Assembly (NCBI GenBank): GCA_963666535.1
Contig: OY762913.1
Coordinates: 2,852,001 to 2,916,000, forward strand
Source: G963666535 sp963666535
GTDB taxonomy: Bacteria; Bacillota; Clostridia; Oscillospirales; Oscillospiraceae
DNA: 64,000 nt
Direction: 5' to 3'
The notes beneath the pieces were generated by a model. It ran no database searches. It saw only the letters and a list, made by a program, of their open reading frames with translations, and had not been told where the DNA came from. Each line of letters starts with the position of its first letter. Position 1 is the first letter of the stretch. Positions 43,902 through 52,906 of the stretch are shown here, piece after piece. Made by a program: the position numbers and the translations under genes.

Positions 43902-46658
43902 ATGGCCACACAAAACAAAAACCAATCCCCGAATGTCAAACCGGACAGTCAGAGCATCGTCAGCTTCAGTCTCATGGGGCCGGAAAGTGGCGCGCCCTGC
44001 CTTGTGGACTCCAACAACGGGAAGATTACCCGTATCCGCCCGTATCAGTTCGACAACATTCAGCAGGCGGATCACGATTTCGACCCATGGAAGATGGAGG
44101 CCCGGGGGCAGACCTTTCAAGCGCCCACTCGCGCTCCGCTGACGCATTTTGGCATCGGCTATAAAAACCGTGTGTATTCCCCCAACCGGGTTCTGTGGCC
44201 GCTCAAGCGCGTGGACTGGGACCCTAAGGGCGAGCGCCATCCCGAAACCCGCGGCAAATCCAAATTCGTCCGCATCTCTTGGGATGAGGCGGCGCAGATC
44301 TGCGCCGACGAACTCACGCGCATGAAGGAAACGTACGGCTGCGAGGCGGTTTTGTGCGAGTCTGATATGCACGGCGAGGGTAAAAACGTCGCTCCCAGCC
44401 ATGGCTGTCCCAACCGCCTGCTGTCTCTCATGGGTGGCTACACCCTTCAGATGCGGAACATGGACAGCTGGGAAGGGTGGTACTGGGGGGCCAAGCACGT
44501 CTGGGGCTGTGAACCGGTGGGGGAACAGGCTCCCCGCGTCAATCTTTATCCCGATATTGTGAAACACTCTGATACCCTGCTGTTTTGGGGCTGCGATCCC
44601 GAGGTAACCCCGCTTGGCTTCGGCAGCCATATTCCCACCTATCTGTGCTACTGGTTTACAGAGCTTGGCATCAAATCCATTTATATTTGCCCCGACCTGA
44701 ACTACGGCGCCTCCATTCACGCCGACAAATGGATTCCGGTTCTGCCCAATACTGATGCTGCCATGCAGCTTGCCATAGCCTATCAGTGGCTGACCAGCGA
44801 CACCTATTACAAGGATTATATTGCAGAGCACACCTACGGATTTGATAAGTTTACCGCCTATGTCATGGGCGAGGAAGACGGCATTCCGAAAACCCCGGCG
44901 TGGGCCTCGGAAAAGTGCGGCGTGCCGGAGTGGACCATCAAGGCACTGGCCCGCCACTGGGCGAAGCGGGCCGTCAGTATTCTCCACGGAAACGGAGGTT
45001 CCTTCATCCGTGGTCCCTATTCCAGTGAACCAGCCCGACTGGAAGTCATGCTGCTTGGTATGCAGGGCCTGGGCCGCCCCGGCGTACACCAGGCTAAAAT
45101 GATCGAATGGAATATGTGGGCCAAGGATTACCCGGTGCCCTTCACGCCGGAGTTTGTCCCCGCCATGCCCCATAGCGGCGATCCTCTGCGCCCGGTGGAC
45201 GGGGACCTGCCGGACGAAATCAATATGAAACGGTTCTGTCTATCCGACACGCAGAAAAAGCGAGCTCCCGAGCTCATTGACCTGTTCGAGCAGCTGCCCG
45301 CCCCCAAGCAGTTTATTCCCCGCTGCCTGGTTCAGAAAGCCATTGTAGACGGCCACGCCGAGTGGTACGGCCTGCACTGCTTTTCCACCAGTCAGATTCC
45401 CCGGGAGAATAACTACCGTCTGCCCACCACCAAGTATCAGTTCGAAAAGATTGTGTACCCCCGCCCCGGCATGTCCAAGGTGCACATGCTCTGGTCCTCT
45501 GCCCCGTGCAACACCACCTGCTGGAACCACGGCAATCTCTTTATTGACGCCTATCGTCATCCCGACATTGAGACCTTTGTGGTGCAGCACCCTTGGCTGG
45601 AAAACGACTGTTACTTTGCCGACCTCATTCTGCCCGTGTGCACCAAACACGAGATGAACGATCTGGGCAACGACATGTCCGGCGGCGTATTCACCTCTGT
45701 TTATCTGGAGGAGCCTTGCTGCGCCCCGCTTGGCGAATCTGTGTCTGATTTTGATGTGTGCGCCAAGGTGGCGGAAAAGTTGGGGCCGGAATATTACCGT
45801 GCCTACACCGGGAACCTCACGGAAAAGGAACGCGTGCGTTTCTTTTACAAGGCAACCGGCTGCGAGGAACGAATGAGTTGGGAAACTTTTCAAAAAGAGA
45901 AGATTTACGTTGTCCCTTATAAGAAGGACACCGAGAAGATCCCCGCCGGGCTGTATCCCTTCTATCAGGATCCTAAAAACAACCCTCTGACCACTCCCAC
46001 CGGCCTTTTGGAGTATTCATCCTCGGAAATCGAGAAATTTATGCCCGACGACCCGGAGCGTCCGCCGGTGCCCCATTGGATTGAAAAAAGCGAATGTCAC
46101 GACGAGCGGCTGTCCAGCGAGCGGGCCAAGAAGTACCCCTTGCTTTGCATGTCCAACCACGGTCGCTGGCGTGTTCATGCCCAGTGCGACGATGTGGTGT
46201 GGACGCGGGAAATGGAAACCATGAAGATACGCGCCAAAGACGGCTATCAGTACGAGCCGGTGTGGCTGTCCACGGACGAGGCGAAAAAGCGCGGCATCCA
46301 GCACCGTGACATAGTCAAAATCTACAATGAGCGGGGCATCGTACTGGCCGGTGCCTATGTGACCGAACGCCTGATCCCCCAAACCTGCTATATTGACCAT
46401 GGTTCCCGTTTGGATCCCATCATCCCCGGCTGGCTGGACCGGGGTGGCTGTATCAACTCCATTACCCCCACTTCCCTCACTTCTAAAAACTCCACCGGTA
46501 TGGCCACCAGCGGCTTTTTGGTACAGGTGGAAAAGGTAACTGACGAGGAAATGGCCGCATGGAAGCGAGATTACCCCGAAGCCTTTGCCCGCAAGGTAGA
46601 CCCCGCAGCTGGCGTGTGTTTGGACGGATGGCTTCTCACAGAGAAGGAGAAAAAGTGA
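43902..46658 (+). CDS. transhydroxylase-type molybdopterin oxidoreductase, large subunit
   Basis: A 918-residue DMSO-reductase-superfamily enzyme. The pattern matches pyrogallol-phloroglucinol transhydroxylase (AthL/TthL) and the related catechol dehydroxylases: PWKMEARGQTF, WPLKRVDWDPKGERHP, KFVRISWDEAAQICADEL, NMDSWEGWYWGAKHVWG, RGGCINSITPT. Ser189 in the DSWEGW motif is at the position of the Mo ligand Ser, next to Asp188; His157 also aligns with an active-site His. No N-terminal 4Fe-4S Cys motif and no Tat signal, so a cytosolic enzyme without its own cluster. It likely reduces or shifts a ring hydroxyl, substrate unknown. GGGAGG precedes ATG 43902. Confidence 0.88.
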   Translation: MATQNKNQSPNVKPDSQSIVSFSLMGPESGAPCLVDSNNGKITRIRPYQFDNIQQADHDFDPWKMEARGQTFQAPTRAPLTHFGIGYKNRVYSPNRVLWPLKRVDWDPKGERHPETRGKSKFVRISWDEAAQICADELTRMKETYGCEAVLCESDMHGEGKNVAPSHGCPNRLLSLMGGYTLQMRNMDSWEGWYWGAKHVWGCEPVGEQAPRVNLYPDIVKHSDTLLFWGCDPEVTPLGFGSHIPTYLCYWFTELGIKSIYICPDLNYGASIHADKWIPVLPNTDAAMQLAIAYQWLTSDTYYKDYIAEHTYGFDKFTAYVMGEEDGIPKTPAWASEKCGVPEWTIKALARHWAKRAVSILHGNGGSFIRGPYSSEPARLEVMLLGMQGLGRPGVHQAKMIEWNMWAKDYPVPFTPEFVPAMPHSGDPLRPVDGDLPDEINMKRFCLSDTQKKRAPELIDLFEQLPAPKQFIPRCLVQKAIVDGHAEWYGLHCFSTSQIPRENNYRLPTTKYQFEKIVYPRPGMSKVHMLWSSAPCNTTCWNHGNLFIDAYRHPDIETFVVQHPWLENDCYFADLILPVCTKHEMNDLGNDMSGGVFTSVYLEEPCCAPLGESVSDFDVCAKVAEKLGPEYYRAYTGNLTEKERVRFFYKATGCEERMSWETFQKEKIYVVPYKKDTEKIPAGLYPFYQDPKNNPLTTPTGLLEYSSSEIEKFMPDDPERPPVPHWIEKSECHDERLSSERAKKYPLLCMSNHGRWRVHAQCDDVVWTREMETMKIRAKDGYQYEPVWLSTDEAKKRGIQHRDIVKIYNERGIVLAGAYVTERLIPQTCYIDHGSRLDPIIPGWLDRGGCINSITPTSLTSKNSTGMATSGFLVQVEKVTDEEMAAWKRDYPEAFARKVDPAAGVCLDGWLLTEKEKK

Positions 46659-46659
46659 T

Positions 46660-47475
46660 ATGGCAAACGTATTTGTGATTGATATCGGCCGCTGCACCGG
46701 CTGCTATAACTGCCAGCTTGCCTGTAAGGACGAGCACGTTGGAAACGACTGGCGGCCCATTGCGGCGCCGGAGCCTCCCACTGGTCAGTTCTGGATCAAT
46801 GTGCAGGAACATGTGTGTGGCACCCGACCCAAGGTGAAGATTCACTATATCCCCAAGCTGTGCAATCACTGCGACAACGCGCCCTGCATGGCGGCGGCAA
46901 AGGACGGCGCTATTTACCGCCGGGACGACGGGCTTGTCATCATCGACACAGAAAAGGCCAAGGGGCAAAAGGCCATTGCGGAAGCTTGCCCCTACGGCGC
47001 GATTTACTGGAACGAGGAGCTGGAGCTGCCGCAGAAATGCACCGGCTGCGCCCACCTGCTGGATAACGGATACAAGCAGCCCCGCTGCGTGGAAGCCTGC
47101 CCCACGGACGCGCTGCGCTTTGGCAAGGAGGAGGACCTGAAAGACCTGCTGACAGACGCCGTGACTCTCTCTCCCGAACTGGGCTGTTCCCCCCGGGTGT
47201 ACTACCGCAACATACCCCGAAAATTTATCGGGGGTACCGTTTACGACCCGGACGAGAAGGACATCATCGAGGGGGTTCATTGCGTGCTGACCGCCGCAGA
47301 CGGCAGCATTCGCGAGGTTTTGACCGACGATTTCGGCGACTTCTGGTTCAAGGATTTGCCCGTGGGCAACTTTTCCCTGACCATCTCCATGGACGGTTTT
47401 TCCGGTGTTAGTTTCTCCTCCCTCAGCACGGAAAAGGACATTAACTTGGGTGATATCCCCCTCAAGCGGAAATAA
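46660..47475 (+). CDS. transhydroxylase-type FeS subunit with C-terminal beta-sandwich domain
   Basis: A 271-residue electron-transfer subunit for the enzyme above, starting one base after its stop. Four ferredoxin-type Cys sets are visible: Cys12/15/18/22 (CTGCYNCQLAC), CNHCDNAPCMAA, CPYGAIYW and CTGCAHLLDNGYKQPRCVEACP. From about residue 188 there is a transthyretin/carboxypeptidase-regulatory-like domain (GGTVYDPDEKDIIEGVHCVLTAADGSIREVLTDDFGDFWFKDLPVGNFSLTISMDGFSG). This extra domain is a hallmark of the Pelobacter transhydroxylase beta subunit and is absent from most DmsB-type proteins. Terminator follows. Confidence 0.9.
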   Translation: MANVFVIDIGRCTGCYNCQLACKDEHVGNDWRPIAAPEPPTGQFWINVQEHVCGTRPKVKIHYIPKLCNHCDNAPCMAAAKDGAIYRRDDGLVIIDTEKAKGQKAIAEACPYGAIYWNEELELPQKCTGCAHLLDNGYKQPRCVEACPTDALRFGKEEDLKDLLTDAVTLSPELGCSPRVYYRNIPRKFIGGTVYDPDEKDIIEGVHCVLTAADGSIREVLTDDFGDFWFKDLPVGNFSLTISMDGFSGVSFSSLSTEKDINLGDIPLKRK

Positions 47476-47549
47476 AACGCATAAGACCATTTTTAATTTC
47501 ATGATCATACTCAAAAAGCGCAAAAACCAACTAGAAGTGAGCCATATGC

Positions 47550-47592
47550 AAAAAAGCATGGCCTCCCCAATTGGGGAGGCCATGCTTTTTTA
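47550..47592. terminator. bidirectional terminator between FeS subunit and symporter
   Basis: AAAAAAGCATGGCCTCCCC pairs perfectly with its complement around AATT and gives T-runs on both strands. Confidence 0.95.
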
Positions 47593-47637
47593 GAACAGGC
47601 GGCTGACCCATGATTGGGCCAACCGCACAGTCTGAAC

Positions 47638-49176
47638 TCAGTCGGGCATGGCCCTGACCTTGTCAAATTCCTCTGTGATTTCCTGCGAGGGCGCTTCGGT
47701 GGCAAGGCTCACTGCCACGATGCATACGCAGGCAACCAGGAAGGCGGGCAGCAGTTCGTAAATGTTCCAGGCGCCCCCCAACGGACGGACAACGTATTTC
47801 CACACAAACACCATCGCCCCGCCGGACACCATGCCAGCCAGCGCGCCGTATCGGTTCGAGCGTCTCCAAAACAGGGAGAAGAGCACCACGGGGCCGAAGG
47901 CCGCACCGAAGCCCGCCCAGGCAAAGGAAACAATACTAAACACCGAGCTGGCAGGGTCCCGCGCGATAAACAGAGCAATCACGGCGATGATGATAACGGT
48001 CAGACGGGCGATCACCATTTCCGTCTTGCCGGACATCTTAATCTTGAACACATCCCGCATCAGGTTCTGGGACACGCTGGAGGAAGCGGCCAACAGCTGG
48101 GAATCAGAGGTGGACATGGTGCACGCCAGAATACCGGACAGCACAACGCCGGCCAGCAGGGCGGCGGCCACGCCGTGCTCGCTGAGCAGCTGAGCAAGCT
48201 GAATGACCACCGTCTCCGAGGCAGACCCTTCCAGTACAGCAATGGCGCCGACCTGGGAGGCGGCGTAGCCAATGATACCGATAAAAATAGAGACGGTCAT
48301 GGAGATGACCACCCAGACGGTGGCGACACGGCGGGACAGCTTCAGCTTGCGGTCATCTTCAATGGCCATAAAGCGCAGCAGGATGTGTGGCATACCAAAA
48401 TAGCCCAAGCCCCACGCCGTGGTGGAAACAATCGTGATAATCCCGTAGGGACTGGCACTGTTGGTGGCCATGTCATGGGTCAGGGTCATGGACAGATACC
48501 CTGGCAGTGCTTCTGCGTTGGTCAGCACGACATCCATCCCGCCGGCGGCGGAAATGCCGAACAGCGTAATAGCAATGAGCGCGATGGTCATGACGATGCT
48601 CTGGACAAAGTCGGTGGTCGAAGCCGCCAGAAAGCCTCCCAATGCGGTATAGCCCACAATCACGATGGCGGAGATCACCATCGCCGTGAGATAGTCCCAG
48701 CCAAACAGGCTGTTGAACAGCTTGCCGCAAGCGGCAAAGCCGGACGCGGTATAGGGGATAAAGAAGATGATAATTACGACGGCGGCGATGGCCATGAGGA
48801 TGTTCTTATCATCACGATAACGCCTGGAAAAAAACTCCGGAAGGGTGATGGAATTGCCCGCCACATGCGTATAGCGGCGGATACGCTTGGCCACGAAGAG
48901 CCAGTTGAGATAAGTACCCACGGCAAGCCCAACGGCAGTCCAGCCTGCATCGGCGATCCCGCACAGATAGGCAACGCCGGGCAGCCCCAGCAGCAGCCAG
49001 CTGCTCATATCCGAGGCCTCGGCGCTCATAGCGGTGACCAGCGGGCCAAGCTTGCGCCCCCCCAAATAAAAATCTCCGGCGTCGCGGTTGCGGCGGGAAC
49101 AGACCACGCCGATGGCCAGCATGACCGCCAGGTAGGCCACGATGGCCGCAATCATACAGATTTTTGATGTAGTCAT
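47638..49176 (-). CDS. putP: sodium/proline symporter-like permease (PutP type)
   Basis: A 512-residue SSS transporter with about 13 helices. MIAAIVAYLAVMLAIGVVCSRRNRDAGDFYLGGRKLGPLVTAMSAEASDMSSWLLLGLPGVAYLCG is the classic PutP start and AALLAGVVLSGILACTMSTSDSQLLAASSSVSQNL holds the conserved Na+-site helix. Proline is the usual substrate of PutP, and proAB occur in the window, but with the molybdoenzyme beside it an aromatic or other organic acid is also possible. A strong leftward promoter with a long dyad lies upstream. Confidence 0.9.
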   Translation of the reverse strand: MTTSKICMIAAIVAYLAVMLAIGVVCSRRNRDAGDFYLGGRKLGPLVTAMSAEASDMSSWLLLGLPGVAYLCGIADAGWTAVGLAVGTYLNWLFVAKRIRRYTHVAGNSITLPEFFSRRYRDDKNILMAIAAVVIIIFFIPYTASGFAACGKLFNSLFGWDYLTAMVISAIVIVGYTALGGFLAASTTDFVQSIVMTIALIAITLFGISAAGGMDVVLTNAEALPGYLSMTLTHDMATNSASPYGIITIVSTTAWGLGYFGMPHILLRFMAIEDDRKLKLSRRVATVWVVISMTVSIFIGIIGYAASQVGAIAVLEGSASETVVIQLAQLLSEHGVAAALLAGVVLSGILACTMSTSDSQLLAASSSVSQNLMRDVFKIKMSGKTEMVIARLTVIIIAVIALFIARDPASSVFSIVSFAWAGFGAAFGPVVLFSLFWRRSNRYGALAGMVSGGAMVFVWKYVVRPLGGAWNIYELLPAFLVACVCIVAVSLATEAPSQEITEEFDKVRAMPD

Positions 49177-49216
49177 AACAGTAACTCCTTCTCACTTTTT
49201 TAAAACAACAAGGCCA

Positions 49217-49245
49217 ATTATATCATACATTTCAATAGATGAAAA
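49217..49245 (-). promoter_or_regulatory. promoter of the putP-like gene
   Basis: On the minus strand TTTTCA (49240-49245), 17 bp, perfect TATAAT (49217-49222), about 40 bases before the ATG. Confidence 0.7.
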
Positions 49246-49246
49246 C

Positions 49247-49286
49247 GCAGAACGATGTATAGACACTATTCTATACATAATTCTGC
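49247..49286. promoter_or_regulatory. 40-bp dyad immediately upstream of the putP promoter
   Basis: Nested arms GCAGAA/TTCTGC and ATGTATAG/CTATACAT are centred at 49266. The dyad ends one base before the -35 box, a classic place for a regulator. The TetR gene just upstream is the natural candidate. Confidence 0.6.
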
Positions 49287-49358
49287 ATTTCAGTGGGAAT
49301 GTTTTTATTTTCAGTGCTTATGATCTGTACTTTTTTGATGCAATTTTTATGACGAAAA

Positions 49359-49949
49359 TTATTTTTTTATGCGAAACCCGTTTAAAAACATGGGCATCAT
49401 GCTCTCGGCGTAGCGGGTAAGGGCATACTCCCCGTCACAAATACACCAGTCGTACAGGAGCGCCCGCTCGCACAGCGCGTAAGCCTTTACGATCTCGTTG
49501 GCAGACACATCGGTACGCAGCTGCTCGTTCCCCTGCCCCTCGGTGACAATCTGCCGAAGGAGCTTATAGTAGGTTCGGTTATGATCCATCAGGTGCTTTT
49601 CCCCCCGGGTCACCAGCTGGGAGGAATACAGCCGTGCCAGCAGATCCAGCGAAACGCTGTTTTCTATCATGGAAAAGAGCGCCCGGTTGAGTAACATCAG
49701 CTTGTCAAAGCTATCCTGCAGCGGGTCCAGCGTGGGGGCAAGGTCCTCATACTTTTCGTCAAACAGATAGGACAGGGAGCTGAGCAGGGCGTCCTTCCCG
49801 TCAAAGTAGTGATAAAAAGAACCCCGGGATGCGCCCGCTGCCGAAAGAATCTCCTCTACGGTGGTATCGTCATACCCCTGCTCGTAAAACAGCCGCCAGG
49901 CGGCCGAGACGATGCGCCCTTTTGTGTTTTTGCCTGTTTTCTTTGCCAT
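49359..49949 (-). CDS. TetR/AcrR-family regulator
   Basis: A 196-residue TetR-type repressor. The N-terminal helix-turn-helix TKGRIVSAAWRLFYEQGYDDTTVEEILSAAGASRGSFYHYFDGKDALLSSL is textbook; the rest is a helical ligand domain of unknown specificity. AGGAG precedes ATG 49949. It lies upstream of the putP-like gene in the same direction with a 182-bp gap that holds a promoter and a dyad, so it may control that gene, its own transcription, or the molybdoenzyme operon. Confidence 0.9.
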   Translation of the reverse strand: MAKKTGKNTKGRIVSAAWRLFYEQGYDDTTVEEILSAAGASRGSFYHYFDGKDALLSSLSYLFDEKYEDLAPTLDPLQDSFDKLMLLNRALFSMIENSVSLDLLARLYSSQLVTRGEKHLMDHNRTYYKLLRQIVTEGQGNEQLRTDVSANEIVKAYALCERALLYDWCICDGEYALTRYAESMMPMFLNGFRIKK

Positions 49950-49973
49950 AACGTTCCACTCCTGACCGCTGCA

Positions 49974-51116
49974 TCAGGATTCTTTCTTGCCGGCAGCGGT
50001 TTTATTGTACAGGAACAGGTCGCACTTGATCATGCCGTTATACAGCTTGCGCTTTTTATCCGCCTGCCTGCCAAAGGTGCGCTCGAACTCGGTGTGAGAG
50101 GACAACAGCGCAAGCCGCCATCCCTGCGGCATCTTACGGAATGCCTCGCCAAAGCCGCGGTAAAGCTCCTCCGCCTCCGACCGCTCCATCAGCCGCTCGC
50201 CATAGGGCGGGTTGGTAACCACGCGTCCGTATTCCTCATCCCGGTGGAATTTCATGGCGTCGGCCACCTCGAACCGGACAAACTCGGTTACATCCGCCTT
50301 CTCGGCGTTGCTTTTGGCGATTTCCACCGCATGGGGATCTAAGTCCCCTCCCCAGATGTCATAGACGCCGTGAAACTCCTGATCCATCGCCTCGTCCGCG
50401 GCCTCCATCCACAGGCCCGACGGCACGCGGCCCCACCGCTGAGCGGCAAAGCTGCGGGACAGGCCGGGGGCACGATTTTTGGCAATTAGAGCAGCCTCAA
50501 TGGGAATGGTGCCCGAGCCGCAGAAGGGGTCGCAGAAGGGGTCCTGCCCCCGATATTTAGACAGCAGCACCAACGCCGCCGCCATCGTCTCCCGCAGGGG
50601 CGCGTCCACGCCCACGGCCCGGTAGCCCCGTTTATAAAGCCCCTCTCCCGAGGTATCCAAGTACAGCGTAGCCATATCCTTGATAATGGCAAACTGGATC
50701 TGGTAGCGGCTGCCCGTTTCCGGCAGCTGCTCCACACCGTACTGCTCGCCCAGCCGCTTTGCCGACGCCTTTTTCACGATAGACTGACAGGCGGGAACGG
50801 AATGAAGCTTGGAATTCAGGGTATAGCCCTTCACCGGGAACTCCCCTTCCCGGGGGATATAGTCCTCCCACGGCAGGGCGCGGGTGCCCTCGAAAAGCAT
50901 TTCAAAATCGTCGGCGGGAAAGGAGCCCAGCTCCATCAAAACCCGCGCGCCGCAGCGCAGGTTGATGTTCAGGCGGGGGATATCGGCAAACGAGCCCTCG
51001 CAGTGAACGCGGCCGTTTTCGGCCCGCACTTCCTGCAGACCGAGTTTTTTAATTTCGTCGGAGACAATGCTTTCCAGTCCGAACAGGCAGGGTATCGCAA
51101 ATCGTAGTTTTTCCAT
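49974..51116 (-). CDS. THUMP-domain class I rRNA methyltransferase (RlmL/YpsC type)
   Basis: A 380-residue SAM-dependent RNA methyltransferase. An N-terminal THUMP-like RNA-binding part (IPCLFGLESIVSDEIKKLGLQEVRAENGRVHCEG) is followed by a Rossmann methyltransferase domain with DPFCGSGTIPIEAALIAKNRAPG and the catalytic motif VVTNPPYGERL (NPPY). Homologues methylate 23S rRNA guanosine (G2445 in E. coli RlmL). ATG 51116 is preferred because GAGAGGAA precedes it; a longer frame to 51155 lacks a site. Confidence 0.9.
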   Translation of the reverse strand: MEKLRFAIPCLFGLESIVSDEIKKLGLQEVRAENGRVHCEGSFADIPRLNINLRCGARVLMELGSFPADDFEMLFEGTRALPWEDYIPREGEFPVKGYTLNSKLHSVPACQSIVKKASAKRLGEQYGVEQLPETGSRYQIQFAIIKDMATLYLDTSGEGLYKRGYRAVGVDAPLRETMAAALVLLSKYRGQDPFCDPFCGSGTIPIEAALIAKNRAPGLSRSFAAQRWGRVPSGLWMEAADEAMDQEFHGVYDIWGGDLDPHAVEIAKSNAEKADVTEFVRFEVADAMKFHRDEEYGRVVTNPPYGERLMERSEAEELYRGFGEAFRKMPQGWRLALLSSHTEFERTFGRQADKKRKLYNGMIKCDLFLYNKTAAGKKES

Positions 51117-51437
51117 TTGGTTTCCTCTCGCGGGGGGCATGATTCGCCGCCCCATTCATTTTCTGTATGATCATGCCAGCACGTCGTCAAGTTCAGATGA
51201 TCGATGGCTGCCTGCGGCATTGCAGCCATGTTCAATGTGGGAAAGGCTTCTTTCCCGGCGCTTTTGTAGCACAGCCGAGTGAAGGAGCTGCAAGCTTGAT
51301 GGATTTATCAGACATTATTATAACCGATTTGCCTGTCCATGGCAATGATCGTCCTTATTGCCACAATTTGTACTGGAATTTTTCGCTAATTTGTGATAAT
51401 ATAATAGCTAGAAGGGTTTCAGAAAGGAAGTGTTTTC
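51117..51437. other. intergenic region between rRNA methyltransferase and nfeD-like genes
   Basis: These 321 bp separate divergent genes. An extended -10 (TGTGATAAT, near 51393-51400, overlapping TATAAT) suggests a rightward promoter for the NfeD gene. I see no other gene or RNA. Confidence 0.45.
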
Positions 51438-51887
51438 ATGAATCCTGTTATTGTTTGGGCCATCATCCTTATCCTCTGCGGCGTGGTGGAAGCTGCCACC
51501 GTTGGACTGGCCTCGATTTGGTTTGCCGTGGGCGCGCTGGTCGCCCTCATTGTTGCTGCCACGGGCGGACCGTTATGGCTGCAGATTGTTCTGTTTTTCG
51601 TGGTCTCTTTTGCCACGCTGGCGCTGGCCCGTCCGCTGGCTAAGAAGTATCTGGCCCCCCAGTATCAGCCCACCAACGCCGACCGCATTATCGGCACAGA
51701 GGGTGTCGTGGCCGAGGATATTGACAATCTTCTGGGTCAGGGGCTTGTTTCCGTGGCTGGAAACGTGTGGACCGCCCGATCACAAAATGATCGTCCCATC
51801 TCCAAGGGCACAACCGTCCGCATCCTTCGTATCGAAGGGGTAAAGGTATTTGTCATTCCGGCGGAACGCTCTGCCAGCGCCGAATAA
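51438..51887 (+). CDS. NfeD-family membrane protein
   Basis: A 149-residue protein with two or three N-terminal membrane helices (about residues 4-65) and a C-terminal OB-fold (IIGTEGVVAEDIDNLLGQGLVSVAGNVWTARSQNDRPISKGTTVRILRIEGVKVFVIP). NfeD proteins act together with SPFH/stomatin proteins in membrane organisation; the SPFH gene follows 23 bases later, which is the usual pairing. AAAGGAAG precedes ATG 51438. Confidence 0.93.
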   Translation: MNPVIVWAIILILCGVVEAATVGLASIWFAVGALVALIVAATGGPLWLQIVLFFVVSFATLALARPLAKKYLAPQYQPTNADRIIGTEGVVAEDIDNLLGQGLVSVAGNVWTARSQNDRPISKGTTVRILRIEGVKVFVIPAERSASAE

Positions 51888-51910
51888 TATAAAAATTTTG
51901 GAGGTTAACT

Positions 51911-52858
51911 ATGGATTTTCTGTCTTTCACCGGCCCCATCGTAGGGGTCATCCTGCTGATTCTTGTCCTGCTGATTCTGGCCAAGAACATCCTCATTGTC
52001 CAGCAGTCCAAGGCCTATGTCATTGAACGTTTGGGCGCGTTCCATACTGTTTGGGGCGTGGGACTCCACTTCAAGGTGCCCTTTATTGAGCGCGTGTCAA
52101 AATCCGTCTCCCTCAAGGAGCAGGTGGCTGATTTCCCGCCTCAGCCCGTGATCACCAAGGACAACGTAACCATGCAGATTGACACGGTGCTCTATTTCCA
52201 GATTACCGATCCCAAGCTGTACACCTACGGCGTGGAACGCCCCATGAATGCGATTGAGAACCTTACCGCCACCACCTTGCGTAATATCATCGGCGATCTG
52301 GAACTGGATCAGTCTCTCACCAGCCGCGATACCATTAACTCCAAAATGCGGATTATCCTGGACGAAGCCACCGATCCCTGGGGCATTAAGGTCAACCGCG
52401 TGGAGCTGAAGAACATCATTCCACCGCGCGAGATTCAAGACGCCATGGAGAAGCAAATGAAGGCAGAGCGTGAGCGCCGTCAGTCCATCCTTCAGGCAGA
52501 GGGCACCAAGGCGAGTCAAATTCTGGTTGCCGAGGGCGATCAGCAGTCCACCATTCTCCGTGCCGATGCCGCCAAGCAGGCTAAAATTATGGAAGCCGAC
52601 GGTGAGGCGCAGGCCATTAAGCTGGTTCAGGAGGCGCTTGCCGCGTCCATCAAGGTGCTTAACGACGCAAACCCCAACGATCAGGTCATTAAGATCAAGG
52701 CGTTGGAAGCATTCCAGGCCGCTGCCAACGGCAAGGCCACCAAGATCATCATCCCCTCTGAAATTCAGGGACTGGCCGGCCTGTGTGCCAGCGCCAAAAG
52801 TGTTTTCGACGCTGTAGAACCCAATCCAGCCGCCCCCAAAATCGAGCCAAACAAGTAA
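51911..52858 (+). CDS. SPFH/Band 7 (stomatin-like) protein
   Basis: A 315-residue protein with one N-terminal membrane anchor (about residues 8-28) and a prohibitin-homology domain (VQQSKAYVIERLGAFHTVWGVGLHFKVPFIERVSKSVSLKEQVADFPPQPVITKDNVTMQIDTVLYFQITDP). The following region is a long helix rich in Glu/Lys/Arg/Gln (about 180-260), likely a coiled coil that drives ring assembly. It scaffolds membrane microdomains with the NfeD partner. Similar to QmcA. GGAGG precedes ATG 51911. Confidence 0.94.
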   Translation: MDFLSFTGPIVGVILLILVLLILAKNILIVQQSKAYVIERLGAFHTVWGVGLHFKVPFIERVSKSVSLKEQVADFPPQPVITKDNVTMQIDTVLYFQITDPKLYTYGVERPMNAIENLTATTLRNIIGDLELDQSLTSRDTINSKMRIILDEATDPWGIKVNRVELKNIIPPREIQDAMEKQMKAERERRQSILQAEGTKASQILVAEGDQQSTILRADAAKQAKIMEADGEAQAIKLVQEALAASIKVLNDANPNDQVIKIKALEAFQAAANGKATKIIIPSEIQGLAGLCASAKSVFDAVEPNPAAPKIEPNK

Positions 52859-52865
52859 ATTTTTC

Positions 52866-52906
52866 AAAAGCGCCGCTCTCCCAGCGCATGGGAGAGCGGC
52901 GCTTTT
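52866..52906. terminator. bidirectional terminator between SPFH and EamA genes
   Basis: AAAAGCGCCGCTCTCCC pairs perfectly with its complement around AGCGCAT and is followed by TTTTT. Confidence 0.92.

Noticed and set aside
47614..49167. 517-codon frame opposite the putP-like gene
   Set aside because: Very His/Gly/Asp-rich antisense translation typical of a membrane-gene shadow; no ribosome site.
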